This document shows positions 37,793-45,037 of a stretch of 64,000 bases of DNA, piece by piece (position 1 is the stretch's first letter; every line of letters starts with the position of its first letter). The DNA comes from Amycolatopsis thermoflava N1165 (GTDB lineage: Bacteria > Actinomycetota > Actinomycetes > Mycobacteriales > Pseudonocardiaceae), in assembly GCF_000473265.1 (NCBI RefSeq), contig NZ_KI421511.1, forward strand, positions 7,847,314 through 7,911,313, in the 5' to 3' direction. Under the pieces are notes generated by a model. That model had not been told where the DNA came from and made no database searches. It saw only the letters and a list, made by a program, of their open reading frames with translations. The position numbers were made by a program, and so were the translations under genes.

Positions 37793-38365
37793 ATGGCAGC
37801 CGTGGCCGGACACGAAGACACCCGTACCCGCCTGCTCGCCACGGCATTGCGGCTGTTCACCGCGCACGGGGTCGAGGGCACGTCGCTGCAGATGATCGCC
37901 GACGAGCTCGGCGTCACGAAGGCCGCGGTGTACTACCACTTCAAGACGAAGGACGAGATCACCGAGGCCGTGGTCGAGCCCGGGCTGCGCGAGCTGGAGT
38001 CGATCGTCGGGGAGGCGGCGCGGGAGCGCAGGCCGGGCGCCCGGATCGACCACATGCTGGCCGGGTTCGTCGACCTCGTGGTCCGGCACCGGGCGCTGGT
38101 CGCGTTGTTCTCCAGCGACCCCGGGGTGGCGCGGGCGCTGGAGAAGCACTTCTTCGGCAAGGAGAGCTGCATGGTCGGGATGATGACGATCCTGAGCGGC
38201 CCCGATCCCGATCCGGCGCGGGTGGTCGCCACGCACGCCGCCGTCGCCGGGATCGCGCTGGCCGGCGGTTCGCCCGACCTGGCGCACTACGACGACGACA
38301 CCCTGCGCGAGTCGCTGCTCGAGGTGGGGCGCAAGCTGCTCGGCCGCCCACGCAGGCGCGCCTGA
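37793..38365 (+). CDS. TetR-family repressor, likely of the MMPL pump
   Basis: A 190-residue regulator. The N-terminal helix-turn-helix reads TRLLATALRLFTAHGVEGTS, IADELGVTKAAVYYHFKTKDEI. The C-terminal ligand domain (about 70-190) is helical with DHMLAGFVDLVVRH and a SSDPG loop. GAGGAGG precedes the ATG at 37793. It is divergent from the MMPL gene with a triple palindrome in the gap, the classic layout of a drug- or lipid-sensing repressor and its pump. Confidence 0.92.
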   Translation: MAAVAGHEDTRTRLLATALRLFTAHGVEGTSLQMIADELGVTKAAVYYHFKTKDEITEAVVEPGLRELESIVGEAARERRPGARIDHMLAGFVDLVVRHRALVALFSSDPGVARALEKHFFGKESCMVGMMTILSGPDPDPARVVATHAAVAGIALAGGSPDLAHYDDDTLRESLLEVGRKLLGRPRRRA

Positions 38366-38366
38366 C

Positions 38367-38792
38367 TCAGGAGAGCGGCAGCGTCAGGCAGGTCGCGGTC
38401 TCGGCGAAGCCCAGCCGCTCGAAGTAGCCGGGGATGTGCCTGGCGATGACGTGCACTTCGACGGCCCCGGCGCGCCGTGCCCGCCGGACGACCGCGTCGA
38501 CGAGCATCCCGCCGATCCCCTGCCCGCGGTGCGCCTGCGCGACCACGAGTTCCAGCAGGTGGCTGACCGGCCCGCCGGCGTGCAGCGACAGGACCCGGGC
38601 GGCGAGCACGTAGCCGACGACCTCGCCGTCGCGGTCGGCCACCAGGAAGTCGGTGTCGTCGTAGGTCATCGCCGCGATGAGCTGCTCGTAGTTGTGGTCG
38701 AACGCCGCCCGTCGAGGTTGTCCGCCTGCGGACTGGCCCAGCAGGGTGAAGACGGCTACGGCGTCGGTGACATCGGCTGGCCTGATCCGCAC
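38367..38792 (-). CDS. GNAT-family acetyltransferase
   Basis: A 141-residue acetyl-CoA-dependent acetyltransferase. The acetyl-CoA loop Q/R-x-x-G-x-G/A is seen in AHRGQGIGGMLVDAVVRRA, after strand LLELVVA, and the C-terminal GYFERLGF is typical. The GTG at 38792 is 17 bases after the kptA stop on the same strand, so the two are likely co-transcribed. Substrate unknown. Confidence 0.9.
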   Translation of the reverse strand: MRIRPADVTDAVAVFTLLGQSAGGQPRRAAFDHNYEQLIAAMTYDDTDFLVADRDGEVVGYVLAARVLSLHAGGPVSHLLELVVAQAHRGQGIGGMLVDAVVRRARRAGAVEVHVIARHIPGYFERLGFAETATCLTLPLS

Positions 38793-38809
38793 CCGTTCAT
38801 TGTGATCGG

Positions 38810-39355
38810 TCAGTGACGGCTCAGGTACTGCGGAGGCACCGCACGGGTGAGCCAGACGCCGTTCGCGCTGACCTGGAAGCGGTGGCCGTCGCGGGTCATC
38901 GCCGCAGCGTCGACGGCCAGCACGACGGGGTTGCCGTGCCGCGAGCCGACGCGCACGGCGGCCTCGGTGTCACGCGAAAGGTGCACGTCGTGGCGGGAGC
39001 GCGGGCGCAGGCCCTCCCGGAGGATGGCGGGCAGGAACCGTTCCGCCGTGCCGTGGAAGAGCGTCGGCGGCGGGTCGGCGTCCGGCAGGCCGAGGTCGAC
39101 GTCCACGCTGTGCCCCTGGCTGGCCCGGATGAGTGTCCCGGTGTCGTCGAAGGCGAAGCGGCGTTTGTCGTTGCCTGCCACGACTTCGTCGAGTTGCGCC
39201 CGGGAGAGCGGAAGCCCGTGGCCGGCGAGCGCGGTGAGCAGTTCGGTGACCGGGACCCAGCCGCCGGGACCGAGGGCCAGGCCGATTTCGCCGGGCCGGT
39301 GTCGGAGGTGCCGGGACAGCCGCTTGGACACCCGGATGATCGTTCTTTCGTCCAT
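38810..39355 (-). CDS. kptA: RNA 2'-phosphotransferase (Tpt1/KptA)
   Basis: Moves an internal RNA 2'-phosphate to NAD, giving ADP-ribose cyclic phosphate and nicotinamide. The 181-residue protein has the N-terminal winged-helix lobe (SKRLSRHLRHRPGEIGL, GGWVPVTELL, KRRFAFDD) and the NAD lobe with HGTAERFLPAILREGL, HLS and FQVSANGVWL. Conserved Arg/His residues of the active-site tetrad are present. Bacteria lack the yeast tRNA splicing that makes its classic substrate, so its role here may be RNA repair or undoing ligase products. ATG at 39355 has no clear ribosome site. Confidence 0.9.
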   Translation of the reverse strand: MDERTIIRVSKRLSRHLRHRPGEIGLALGPGGWVPVTELLTALAGHGLPLSRAQLDEVVAGNDKRRFAFDDTGTLIRASQGHSVDVDLGLPDADPPPTLFHGTAERFLPAILREGLRPRSRHDVHLSRDTEAAVRVGSRHGNPVVLAVDAAAMTRDGHRFQVSANGVWLTRAVPPQYLSRH

Positions 39356-39448
39356 GTTGCTCCCAGTTGCGCACGATCGGGTGAGGCAGCGCAAGGTTTT
39401 TGTCGGAGGCCGCTGGTAGTCAGGGAGCACGAACCGAAGGAGGGTCCG

Positions 39449-39826
39449 ATGACGAACGCCGGCCTGCTCGACCTGTGGACCGAGCCGCAGGAACGGGAAT
39501 GCCTCGGCTGCTACGTGAGCCGCCTGCTGGCCGATTTCGGCTGCGACAGCACGCTGCGCTGGACGCGGCGCTGGCGTGCCCTGCGTGCCCCAGGTGTTGC
39601 GGCGCTCGACCGGCTGTTCCGAAGACACGACGTGAAGTGCGACTGCGGCGTACCGGCCGCGCTCGGAGCCGCGGCACGCTCCGACGCGCCGGCCGCACTC
39701 GGCGCCGCGGCGTGCTCCGGCGCGCCCCCACCGTGCGCGGGAGTCCGCCGTGGCTCGACAAGGCCCTGCTCGATGTGGGGCCGACCGCCTGACACTCCCG
39801 GCGGCGCCCGCGGCTCGCCGATTTGA
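39449..39826 (+). CDS. DUF2695 protein with aberrant repeat-derived tail
   Basis: The first 67 residues match the DUF2695 family: LLDLWTEPQERECLGCYVSR, FGCDSTLRWTRRW, APGVAALDR and KCDCG, with the usual paired Cys residues. Family members end a few residues after CDC; here the frame runs another 58 residues through a 12-residue repeat (PAALGAAARSDA, PAALGAAACSGA) and low-complexity sequence. The normal C-terminus seems to have been replaced by repeat DNA. AAGGAGG precedes the ATG at 39449. It is divergent from kptA. Function of the family unknown. Confidence 0.75.
   Translation: MTNAGLLDLWTEPQERECLGCYVSRLLADFGCDSTLRWTRRWRALRAPGVAALDRLFRRHDVKCDCGVPAALGAAARSDAPAALGAAACSGAPPPCAGVRRGSTRPCSMWGRPPDTPGGARGSPI
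39653..39724 (+). repeat. 36-bp tandem repeat, two copies, inside the DUF2695 tail
   Basis: Units at 39653-39688 and 39689-39724 both begin CCGGCCGC and differ at about six positions. The period is a multiple of three, so it reads as a 12-residue protein repeat in the DUF2695 frame. Marks the start of a repeat-rich stretch that runs to about 40375. Confidence 0.8.
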
Positions 39827-39870
39827 GCGCCAGCTCCCGGATCGCGCTCGCCGCCTCAAGCGGGCGCCCC

Positions 39871-40308
39871 GGCACTTCCGATGATTGAGCACCCGTCGTG
39901 GCGGCTGCGCCCCCCCGGGGAGCGGCTTGGCTTCGCGCGCGTGCCTGGCCGCCGCCGAGACAACCCTGGGAGGAGGGTTTGGCTCCGCGCGCGCCTGGCG
40001 GCCGCCGAGGCCATCGTCGCCCACCCGTCAGCCCCCGTATCGCGGTCACCAGAAGGAGGCGATGGCGCCGGCACTTCCGATGATTGAGCACCGGTCGTGG
40101 CGGCTGCGCCCCCCCGGGGAGCGGCTTGGCTTCGCGCGGGTGCCTGGCCGCCGCCGAGACCACCCTGGGGGGCGGTTTGGCTCCGCGCGTGCCTGGCGGC
40201 TGCCGAGGCCACCGTCGCCCACCTGTCATTCCCCATGTCGCGGTCACCAGAAGGAGGCGATGCCCCGGCACTCCCGAAAGCAAGCACCCATCGCGCCGGC
40301 TGCGCGCC
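39871..40308. repeat. About 198-bp tandem repeat, two full and one partial copy
   Basis: Unit 1 is 39871-40069 (199 bp), unit 2 is 40070-40266 (197 bp), and a partial unit starts at 40267. Each starts GGCACTTCCGATGATTGAGC (partial: GGCACTCCCG) and ends GGTCACCAGAAGGAGGCGAT. Units 1 and 2 are roughly 90% identical by eye. Inside each unit a shorter segment (TTGGCTTCGCGCG...GCCGCCGAG) is itself repeated once. Each unit carries AAGGAGGCGATG, a ribosome-site-plus-ATG look-alike that leads nowhere. Confidence 0.85.
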
Positions 40309-40368
40309 ACCCTCGCCGGCTGCGCGCCACACTCGGCCAGCTGCGCGCCACTCTCGGCCACCCTCGCC
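40300..40368. repeat. Short tandem repeats of about 21 bp next to soxR
   Basis: Three units built on GGCTGCGCGCCACCCTCGCC follow one another, each slightly different, ending at the soxR stop region. Period 20-21 bp. Confidence 0.6.
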
Positions 40369-40370
40369 GA

Positions 40371-40832
40371 CTAAGCGCCGCCCTCGGTGGCGGGCTTGAG
40401 TCCCCGCGCGCCGGGGCCGTACTGCGCCATCCGGTCGTCGGTGTTGTAGAGCCCGCACACGCGCAGCGACAGGCACCCGCACCCGACGCAACCCGTCAGC
40501 CGGTCGCGCAGCCGCTGCAGGGCGTCGATCCGGGCGTCGAGTTCGTCCTGCCACCCGCGGGACAGCCGGGCCCAATCGGCCTTCGTCGGGGCGTGGTCGC
40601 GTGGCAGGGTGGACAGCGCGTCGTGGATTTCCTCGAGGCTGAGCCCCACCCGCTGCGCCGCCCGGATGAACGCGATCCGGCGCAGCACCGATCGCGGGTA
40701 CCGGCGCTGGTTCCCGGCCGAGCGCTCGGAGGTGATCAGGCCCCGGTCCTCGTAGAAGCGCAACGCCGTGTGCGGCACGCCGCTGCGCTCCGCGACCTGG
40801 CCAATGGTCAGGTGGTCGGCAAGCTTGGTCAC
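40371..40832 (-). CDS. soxR: SoxR redox-sensing activator
   Basis: A 153-residue MerR-family protein with a [2Fe-2S] cluster. The winged helix reads LTIGQVAERSGVPHTALRFY, EDRGLI and RRYPRSVLRRIAFI; the dimer helix follows; the cluster Cys residues are Cys115, Cys118, Cys120 and Cys126 (CxxCxCx5C). Actinobacterial SoxR responds to redox-active compounds. The GTG at 40832 has TAGGCT at -12 to -7 and TCGACT 17 bp further, giving a leaderless self-promoter that overlaps the SoxR box. Divergent from a split transketolase. Confidence 0.93.
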   Translation of the reverse strand: MTKLADHLTIGQVAERSGVPHTALRFYEDRGLITSERSAGNQRRYPRSVLRRIAFIRAAQRVGLSLEEIHDALSTLPRDHAPTKADWARLSRGWQDELDARIDALQRLRDRLTGCVGCGCLSLRVCGLYNTDDRMAQYGPGARGLKPATEGGA

Positions 40833-40838
40833 GACGCC

Positions 40839-40878
40839 AGCCTAGCCTTGACTTCAACTTAAGTCGAGGTTGCACGGT
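40839..40878. promoter_or_regulatory. SoxR box with divergent soxR and transketolase promoters
   Basis: CCTTGACTT (40846-40854) and AAGTCGAGG (40861-40869) form an imperfect inverted repeat like known SoxR boxes. On the plus strand TTGACT (40848-40853) and CACGGT (40873-40878) make a -35/-10 pair with a 19-bp spacer, the overlong spacing typical of MerR-family activation, and the -10 sits at -12 to -7 of the ATG at 40885. On the minus strand the soxR -10 is 40839-40844. Confidence 0.75.
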
Positions 40879-40884
40879 CGATGC

Positions 40885-41583
40885 ATGGAGAACACGACCA
40901 GGGGGCTGGGCTACGCCGACCTGCCGGCGCTGATCGACGCCATGCGCGGCGACGAGAAGCATTCCGGTGCGGCGGAGTCCACAGTAGATGTGCTGTGGGT
41001 GCTGTACGACCGGGTGCTGAACGTGTCGCCGGAGGCTCCGGACGATCCGGCCCGCGACCGGTTCCTGTTGTCGAAGGGCCACGGGCCGATGGCCTACTAC
41101 GCGGTCCTGGCCGCCAAGGGGTTCCTCGACCCCGCGGAACTGGCCGGCTGGGCGGGCAGCGAGTCACGGCTGGGCTACCACCCGGACCGGACGCTCGTGC
41201 CCGGCGTGGAGATCTCCAGCGGGTCGCTGGGGCACGGGCTCGCGCTCGGCGTCGGCATGGTGTTCGGGCTGCGCGCGCAGGGACTTACCGAACCGAAGGT
41301 GGTGGTGCTGACCGGGGACGCGGAGCTCGACGAGGGCTCCAACCACGAGGCGATCGCGCTCGCCGGACGGGCGTCGATGGCCCAGCTGACCACGGTGGTG
41401 GTCGACAACCAGTCGGCGACGCACGGCTGGCCGGGTGGCATCGCGGAGCGCTTCGCCGTCGAGGGCTGGGCCACGCGCACGGTCGACGGCCGCGACCACG
41501 ACGCGTTGCACGCCGCGTTCACCACACCGCACCCGGACCGGCCGCTGTGCGTGGTCGCCGTCGTCGAACCGAAGGGGAGCTGA
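40885..41583 (+). CDS. Transketolase, N-terminal (TPP-binding) subunit
   Basis: Half of a split transketolase, 232 residues. It has the family features RDRFLLSKGHGPMAYYAVLA, SSGSLGHGLALGVGMVFGLR and the TPP/Mg site GDAELDEGSNHEA. Its partner follows after three bases. Split transketolases of this length serve the pentose pathway or special sugar/ketone chemistry; no other pentose gene is near. The ATG at 40885 lacks a ribosome site and matches a leaderless start from a SoxR-type promoter, so expression is likely redox-induced. Confidence 0.88.
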   Translation: MENTTRGLGYADLPALIDAMRGDEKHSGAAESTVDVLWVLYDRVLNVSPEAPDDPARDRFLLSKGHGPMAYYAVLAAKGFLDPAELAGWAGSESRLGYHPDRTLVPGVEISSGSLGHGLALGVGMVFGLRAQGLTEPKVVVLTGDAELDEGSNHEAIALAGRASMAQLTTVVVDNQSATHGWPGGIAERFAVEGWATRTVDGRDHDALHAAFTTPHPDRPLCVVAVVEPKGS

Positions 41584-41586
41584 GCC

Positions 41587-42486
41587 GTGATCGGAATGCG
41601 GGACGCCTTTCTGTCCACAATGGAACAGGTGCTCGACGAGGACCCGCGGGTCGCGGTCGTGCTGGCCGACATCTCCGCGGCGTCGCTGGAAGCCGCCCGG
41701 CGCCGGCACCCGGACCGGGTCATCAACGTCGGCATCCGGGAGCAGGCGCTGATCGGCGTCGCGGGCGGGCTGGCGCTGACCGGGATGCGGCCCGTGGTGC
41801 ACACGTTCCCGTCGTTCCTCGTGGAGCGGCCCTACGAGCAGGTCAAGCTGGACCTGACCCACCAGGGCGCGGGCGCGGTGCTCGTCTCGTGGGGCGGTTC
41901 GTACGACATGCCGACCGCCGGCCGCACCCACCAGTCGCCTGCGGACGTCGCGCTCATCGACGCCATCCCGGGCTGGACCGTGCACGTGCCGGGGCATCCG
42001 GACGAGGCGGTGTCGCTGCTGCGCGAGGCGCTGCCCGGTGACGGCACGGTGTACCTGCGCCTGAGCGGCCAGTCCAACGCGCGCCCGCGCCCGGGGCCGG
42101 GCATGCAGGTGGTGCGCCAGGGTGGGCGCGGGGTCGTGCTGGCGGTCGGCCCGATGCTGGATCGCGTGCTGGCCGCGGCCGAGGACATGGACGTGACGGT
42201 GCTCTACGCGAAGACCGTCCGTCCCTTCGACGCCGAGACCCTACGCGCGGCCGTGGCCGGGACCGGGGTGGCGGACGTCGTGCTGGTCGAGCCGTACCTG
42301 GCAGGCACGTCGGCCCACCAGGTCAGCGAGGCCCTCGTGGAGGTCCCGCACCGCCTCCGGGCACTCGGCACCAGCCGCGACGCGGAGGTGCGCAGGTACG
42401 GCGAGGTCACCGACCACGACCTGGCGCACGCCCTCGACGAGGCGAGCATCGCGGCCGCCCTGAAGGCCTTCCTGCGCCCGGACTGA
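41587..42486 (+). CDS. Transketolase, C-terminal subunit
   Basis: The second half of the split enzyme, 299 residues: a pyrimidine-binding domain with VINVGIREQALIGVAGGLAL (the Glu that activates TPP), SWGGSYDMPTAGRTHQSPAD, and a C-terminal regulatory-like domain (TVLYAKTVRPFD). The GTG at 41587 lies three bases after the previous stop. The pair has no frameshift; they are separate genes as in other split transketolases. Confidence 0.9.
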   Translation: MIGMRDAFLSTMEQVLDEDPRVAVVLADISAASLEAARRRHPDRVINVGIREQALIGVAGGLALTGMRPVVHTFPSFLVERPYEQVKLDLTHQGAGAVLVSWGGSYDMPTAGRTHQSPADVALIDAIPGWTVHVPGHPDEAVSLLREALPGDGTVYLRLSGQSNARPRPGPGMQVVRQGGRGVVLAVGPMLDRVLAAAEDMDVTVLYAKTVRPFDAETLRAAVAGTGVADVVLVEPYLAGTSAHQVSEALVEVPHRLRALGTSRDAEVRRYGEVTDHDLAHALDEASIAAALKAFLRPD

Positions 42487-42794
42487 ACGGACGCGGTGAA
42501 GGCCCGGAGCCACCCGGCGAATTTCACCCACCCGGGGCAGGCTGGGACGTGCGGCACGTCACCCCAGCGCCGCCGAAGGGACACCGCATCGCGGGCCGTC
42601 CGGAGGCCGCCTGCGGCACGAGTGGCCTGACTTGCACTGGCGGCCGGGCGGGGAGGGCAGCTGAAGACCGCTGTGCGAGGGCGCTCGCGCCGGCCCCACG
42701 GCCCGATGGCGCCGCGCTCCCCGCAGCACGGGAAGCGCCGCCGTGGGACGCCGGTGCAGTGCCTCCGCGAGGACCTGCCGGAGAACCTGCCGGT
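42487..42794. other. 308-base gene-free stretch
   Basis: Between the transketolase gene and the end of a convergent small gene. I see only a weak inverted pair (GGTGAA near 42496 and TTCACC near 42524), which could be a poor terminator. Open frames are Arg/Pro-rich shadows. Confidence 0.5.
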
Positions 42795-43124
42795 TCAATC
42801 GCCTCCCGGGGTGTGTTCCGGCAGCAGCCGGCACAGCGCCTCGGCGCTCACCTGCAGGTCTTCGGCTGCCGCGGCGGCCTGTTCCAGCTTGCTGCGGATC
42901 GTCTGGAACGCGAGCAGCCCCAGTTCGTGCTCCCGCTCCCGCAGCACCGGGCACGCCCGCAGGTCGTCGAGCACACGCGTCACCGCCGTGGCGAGAGTGG
43001 TCAGCCCTTCGAGCAGCTCGCGCACCTCGTCCGGGCCCAGCAGACCGCTCTCCAGCTCGTCCAGCGTCTTGGCCAGCTCCCTGGCCCGCTCACCGGACCC
43101 GTGGGCTTCGCTCTGCGACGACAT
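42795..43124 (-). CDS. Helical protein of unknown function
   Basis: A 109-residue, mostly helical, acidic protein with heptad-like Leu/Ala spacing (ELAKTLDELESGLLG, FQTIRSKLEQAAAAAEDLQV) and two isolated Cys residues. No family is recognised. The ATG at 43124 has GGGA six bases upstream; a GTG two codons earlier is possible. It is divergent from hisH, and lies at the far end of the accessory DNA between hisB and hisH. Confidence 0.6.
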   Translation of the reverse strand: MSSQSEAHGSGERARELAKTLDELESGLLGPDEVRELLEGLTTLATAVTRVLDDLRACPVLREREHELGLLAFQTIRSKLEQAAAAAEDLQVSAEALCRLLPEHTPGGD

Positions 43125-43221
43125 CGTCACTCCCTACCGCGGCGCCCTCTCGCAGCCTTCCCCCGCCTGCCGCAATCAAACGCCTCCGAGCCGCCCGGCG
43201 GAACCACCCGTGCGAAGCCTC

Positions 43222-43227
43222 TAGACT
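43222..43227 (+). promoter_or_regulatory. -10 box of leaderless hisH promoter
   Basis: TAGACT at exactly -12 to -7 of the hisH GTG at 43234, no ribosome site. It shows hisH has its own promoter after separation from hisDCB. Confidence 0.6.
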
Positions 43228-43233
43228 GGTCAG

Positions 43234-43863
43234 GTGGCTCGCGTCGTGATTCTGGACTATGGATCGGGGAACCTGCGCTCCGCCGAGCGCGCCGTGCGGC
43301 GCGTCGGCGCCGAGGTCGAGGTGACGGCCGACCCGCATGCGGCGCTGGAAGCCGACGGCCTCGTCGTCCCCGGCGTCGGCGCCTACGCGGCCTGTATGGC
43401 GGGCCTGCTGTCCGTGGGCGGGGAGAAGATCATCGGCAGCCGTCTCGCCGGCGGGCGTCCCGTCCTGGGCATCTGCGTCGGCATGCAGATCCTGTTCGAG
43501 CGCGGCGTCGAGCACGGCGTGGAGACCGAGGGCACCGGCGAGTGGCCCGGCACGGTCGACCGCCTGCACGCCGACGTCGTCCCCCACATGGGTTGGAACA
43601 CCGTCCGCGCGCCCGAGGACTCGCAGCTGTTCGCCGGCCTCGACGCCGACGCGCGGTTCTACTTCGTGCACTCCTACGCCGCCCGCAGCTGGCAGCTCGA
43701 CTCCGGCCTGCCCGGCCAGCAGCCCAAGGTGACGTGGGCGCACCACGGCGAGGACTTCGTCGCGGCCGCGGAGAACGGCCCGCTGTGGGCGACCCAGTTC
43801 CACCCGGAGAAGTCCGGCGACGCGGGCGCCCACCTGCTGGAGAACTGGCTGCGCAGCCTCTGA
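43234..43863 (+). CDS. hisH: Imidazole glycerol phosphate synthase, glutaminase subunit
   Basis: Supplies ammonia from glutamine to HisF. The 209-residue class I amidotransferase has [13 protein letters not shown] at the start, nucleophile Cys81 in GICVGMQ, and His190/Glu192 in FHPEKSG. The GTG at 43234 carries a leaderless -10. hisA/priA follows after 51 bases with its own promoter; hisF is 2 kb further on, so the two subunits of the synthase are not adjacent. Confidence 0.97.
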   Translation: MARVVILDYGSGNLRSAERAVRRVGAEVEVTADPHAALEADGLVVPGVGAYAACMAGLLSVGGEKIIGSRLAGGRPVLGICVGMQILFERGVEHGVETEGTGEWPGTVDRLHADVVPHMGWNTVRAPEDSQLFAGLDADARFYFVHSYAARSWQLDSGLPGQQPKVTWAHHGEDFVAAAENGPLWATQFHPEKSGDAGAHLLENWLRSL

Positions 43864-43902
43864 CCGGCCCCACCCTCCGGGCACCTGGGCGCCGTTGCTC
43901 CT

Positions 43903-43908
43903 TATAGT
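43903..43908 (+). promoter_or_regulatory. -10 box of leaderless priA promoter
   Basis: TATAGT at -12 to -7 of the GTG at 43915, the best -10 match among the leaderless genes of this window. Confidence 0.65.
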
Positions 43909-43914
43909 GGCCGC

Positions 43915-44655
43915 GTGACGTTCACCCTCCTTCCCGCCGTCGATGTGGCCGATGGCCAGGCCGTGCGTCTCGTCCAGGGCGAGGCGGGCACGGAAACCTC
44001 CTACGGCAGCCCGCTCGACGCGGCGCTCGCCTGGCAGCGGGACGGCGCGGAGTGGATCCACCTCGTCGACCTCGACGCCGCATTCGGCAAGGGCGACAAC
44101 AAGGAACTGATCGCCCGCGTGGTCGGCGAGCTGGACGTGCAGGTCGAGCTGTCCGGCGGCATCCGCGACGACGCGTCGCTGGAGGCCGCGCTCGCCACCG
44201 GGGCGCGCCGGGTGAACCTGGGCACCGCGGTGCTCGAAGATCCGGAGTGGACCGCGAAGGTCGTCGCCACCTACGGCGACCGCGTCGCGATCGGTCTCGA
44301 CGTGCGCATCACCGAGGACGGCCACCGGCTCAAGGGCCGCGGCTGGACCAGCGACGGCGGCGACCTGTGGGAGGTCCTGGAGCGCCTGGACCGGGACGGC
44401 GCCTCGCGCTACGTGGTCACCGACGTCAGCAAGGACGGCACGCTCAAGGGCCCGAACCTGGACCTGCTCGCGGAGGTCGCCGCCCGCACCGACGCCCCGG
44501 TGATCGCCTCCGGCGGCGTGTCCAGTTTGGACGACCTGCGCGCGCTGGCCGGCCTCGCCGCCGACGGCGTCGAGGGCGCCATCATCGGCAAGGCCCTCTA
44601 CGCGGGCGCGTTCACGCTGCCGCAGGCCCTGGAAGCGGTCAGCCCGCGAGTTTGA
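43915..44655 (+). CDS. priA: Bifunctional HisA/TrpF isomerase PriA
   Basis: A 246-residue barrel enzyme that isomerises ProFAR in histidine synthesis and, in actinobacteria, also phosphoribosylanthranilate in tryptophan synthesis. The two catalytic Asp residues are Asp10 ([13 protein letters not shown]) and Asp174 ([11 protein letters not shown]); phosphate loops SGGIRDD and ASGGV are present. No separate trpF occurs among the trp genes at 47-53 kb, which supports the double role. Its last 17 bases overlap the convergent flavin-like gene. Confidence 0.93.
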   Translation: MTFTLLPAVDVADGQAVRLVQGEAGTETSYGSPLDAALAWQRDGAEWIHLVDLDAAFGKGDNKELIARVVGELDVQVELSGGIRDDASLEAALATGARRVNLGTAVLEDPEWTAKVVATYGDRVAIGLDVRITEDGHRLKGRGWTSDGGDLWEVLERLDRDGASRYVVTDVSKDGTLKGPNLDLLAEVAARTDAPVIASGGVSSLDDLRALAGLAADGVEGAIIGKALYAGAFTLPQALEAVSPRV

Positions 44656-45019
44656 TCGCCAGGCCGATCGTCTTCTGGCGGCCCCGCAGCCTGCTGAAGA
44701 ACATCGTCACCTGACCGACCACCCCGTACTTGCGCGCGATCGCCGAGCGCGCCCGCTCGGTGGCCGCGTCGTCCAGGAGCCGGGCCTGCCCGGTCACCAC
44801 CGGCCCGTGGGTCTCGCGGCCGCGGAAGTCGCAGCCCTGCAGCGTGACCTCGGGGTTGTTGCGGATCCGCTTGATCTTGCCCGCCGTCCGGTCGCTCCAC
44901 ACGACGATCTCGCCGTCGTGGCCGGCGGCCCACACCGGCGTCGGCACGGGCGTGCCGTTCTTGCGGAACGTCGTCAGCAGGAGGTACTTCTCGGCGGCGA
45001 TGTGCTCGAAATCCGACAT
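44639..45019 (-). CDS. PPOX-class F420-dependent oxidoreductase-like protein
   Basis: A 126-residue split-barrel flavin/deazaflavin protein. It has [39 protein letters not shown] and a basic [10 protein letters not shown] end, as in small F420-dependent reductases of the PPOX class. F420 use is inferred from the family. The ATG at 45019 has TACCGT at -12 to -7 on its strand, so a leaderless mRNA is likely. Its end overlaps the end of priA by 17 bases. Confidence 0.85.
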   Translation of the reverse strand: MSDFEHIAAEKYLLLTTFRKNGTPVPTPVWAAGHDGEIVVWSDRTAGKIKRIRNNPEVTLQGCDFRGRETHGPVVTGQARLLDDAATERARSAIARKYGVVGQVTMFFSRLRGRQKTIGLAIKLAG

Positions 45020-45037
45020 GCCCCAACGGTAGCGTGA

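Larger units (their letters stand above)
39827..40370. other. 544-base gene-free, repeat-filled stretch
   Basis: Between the DUF2695 stop and the soxR stop. It consists mostly of the 198-bp tandem repeat and short repeats described separately. Open frames across it on both strands (Arg/Pro/Gly-rich) follow the repeat and do not look like real proteins. Confidence 0.7.

Noticed and set aside
39871-40308. CRISPR array
   Set aside because: The units are contiguous 198-bp tandem copies, not short repeats with unique spacers, and no cas gene is near.
39420-40361. Long minus-strand open frame across the repeats (about 313 codons)
   Set aside because: Its sequence follows the tandem repeat and is Arg/Pro/Gly-rich; it also overlaps the DUF2695 gene and shows no family features.
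42559-42954. Open frame on the minus strand before the helical protein
   Set aside because: Low-complexity Arg/Ala/Pro sequence, no ribosome site, and it overlaps the better gene at 42795-43124 in another frame.
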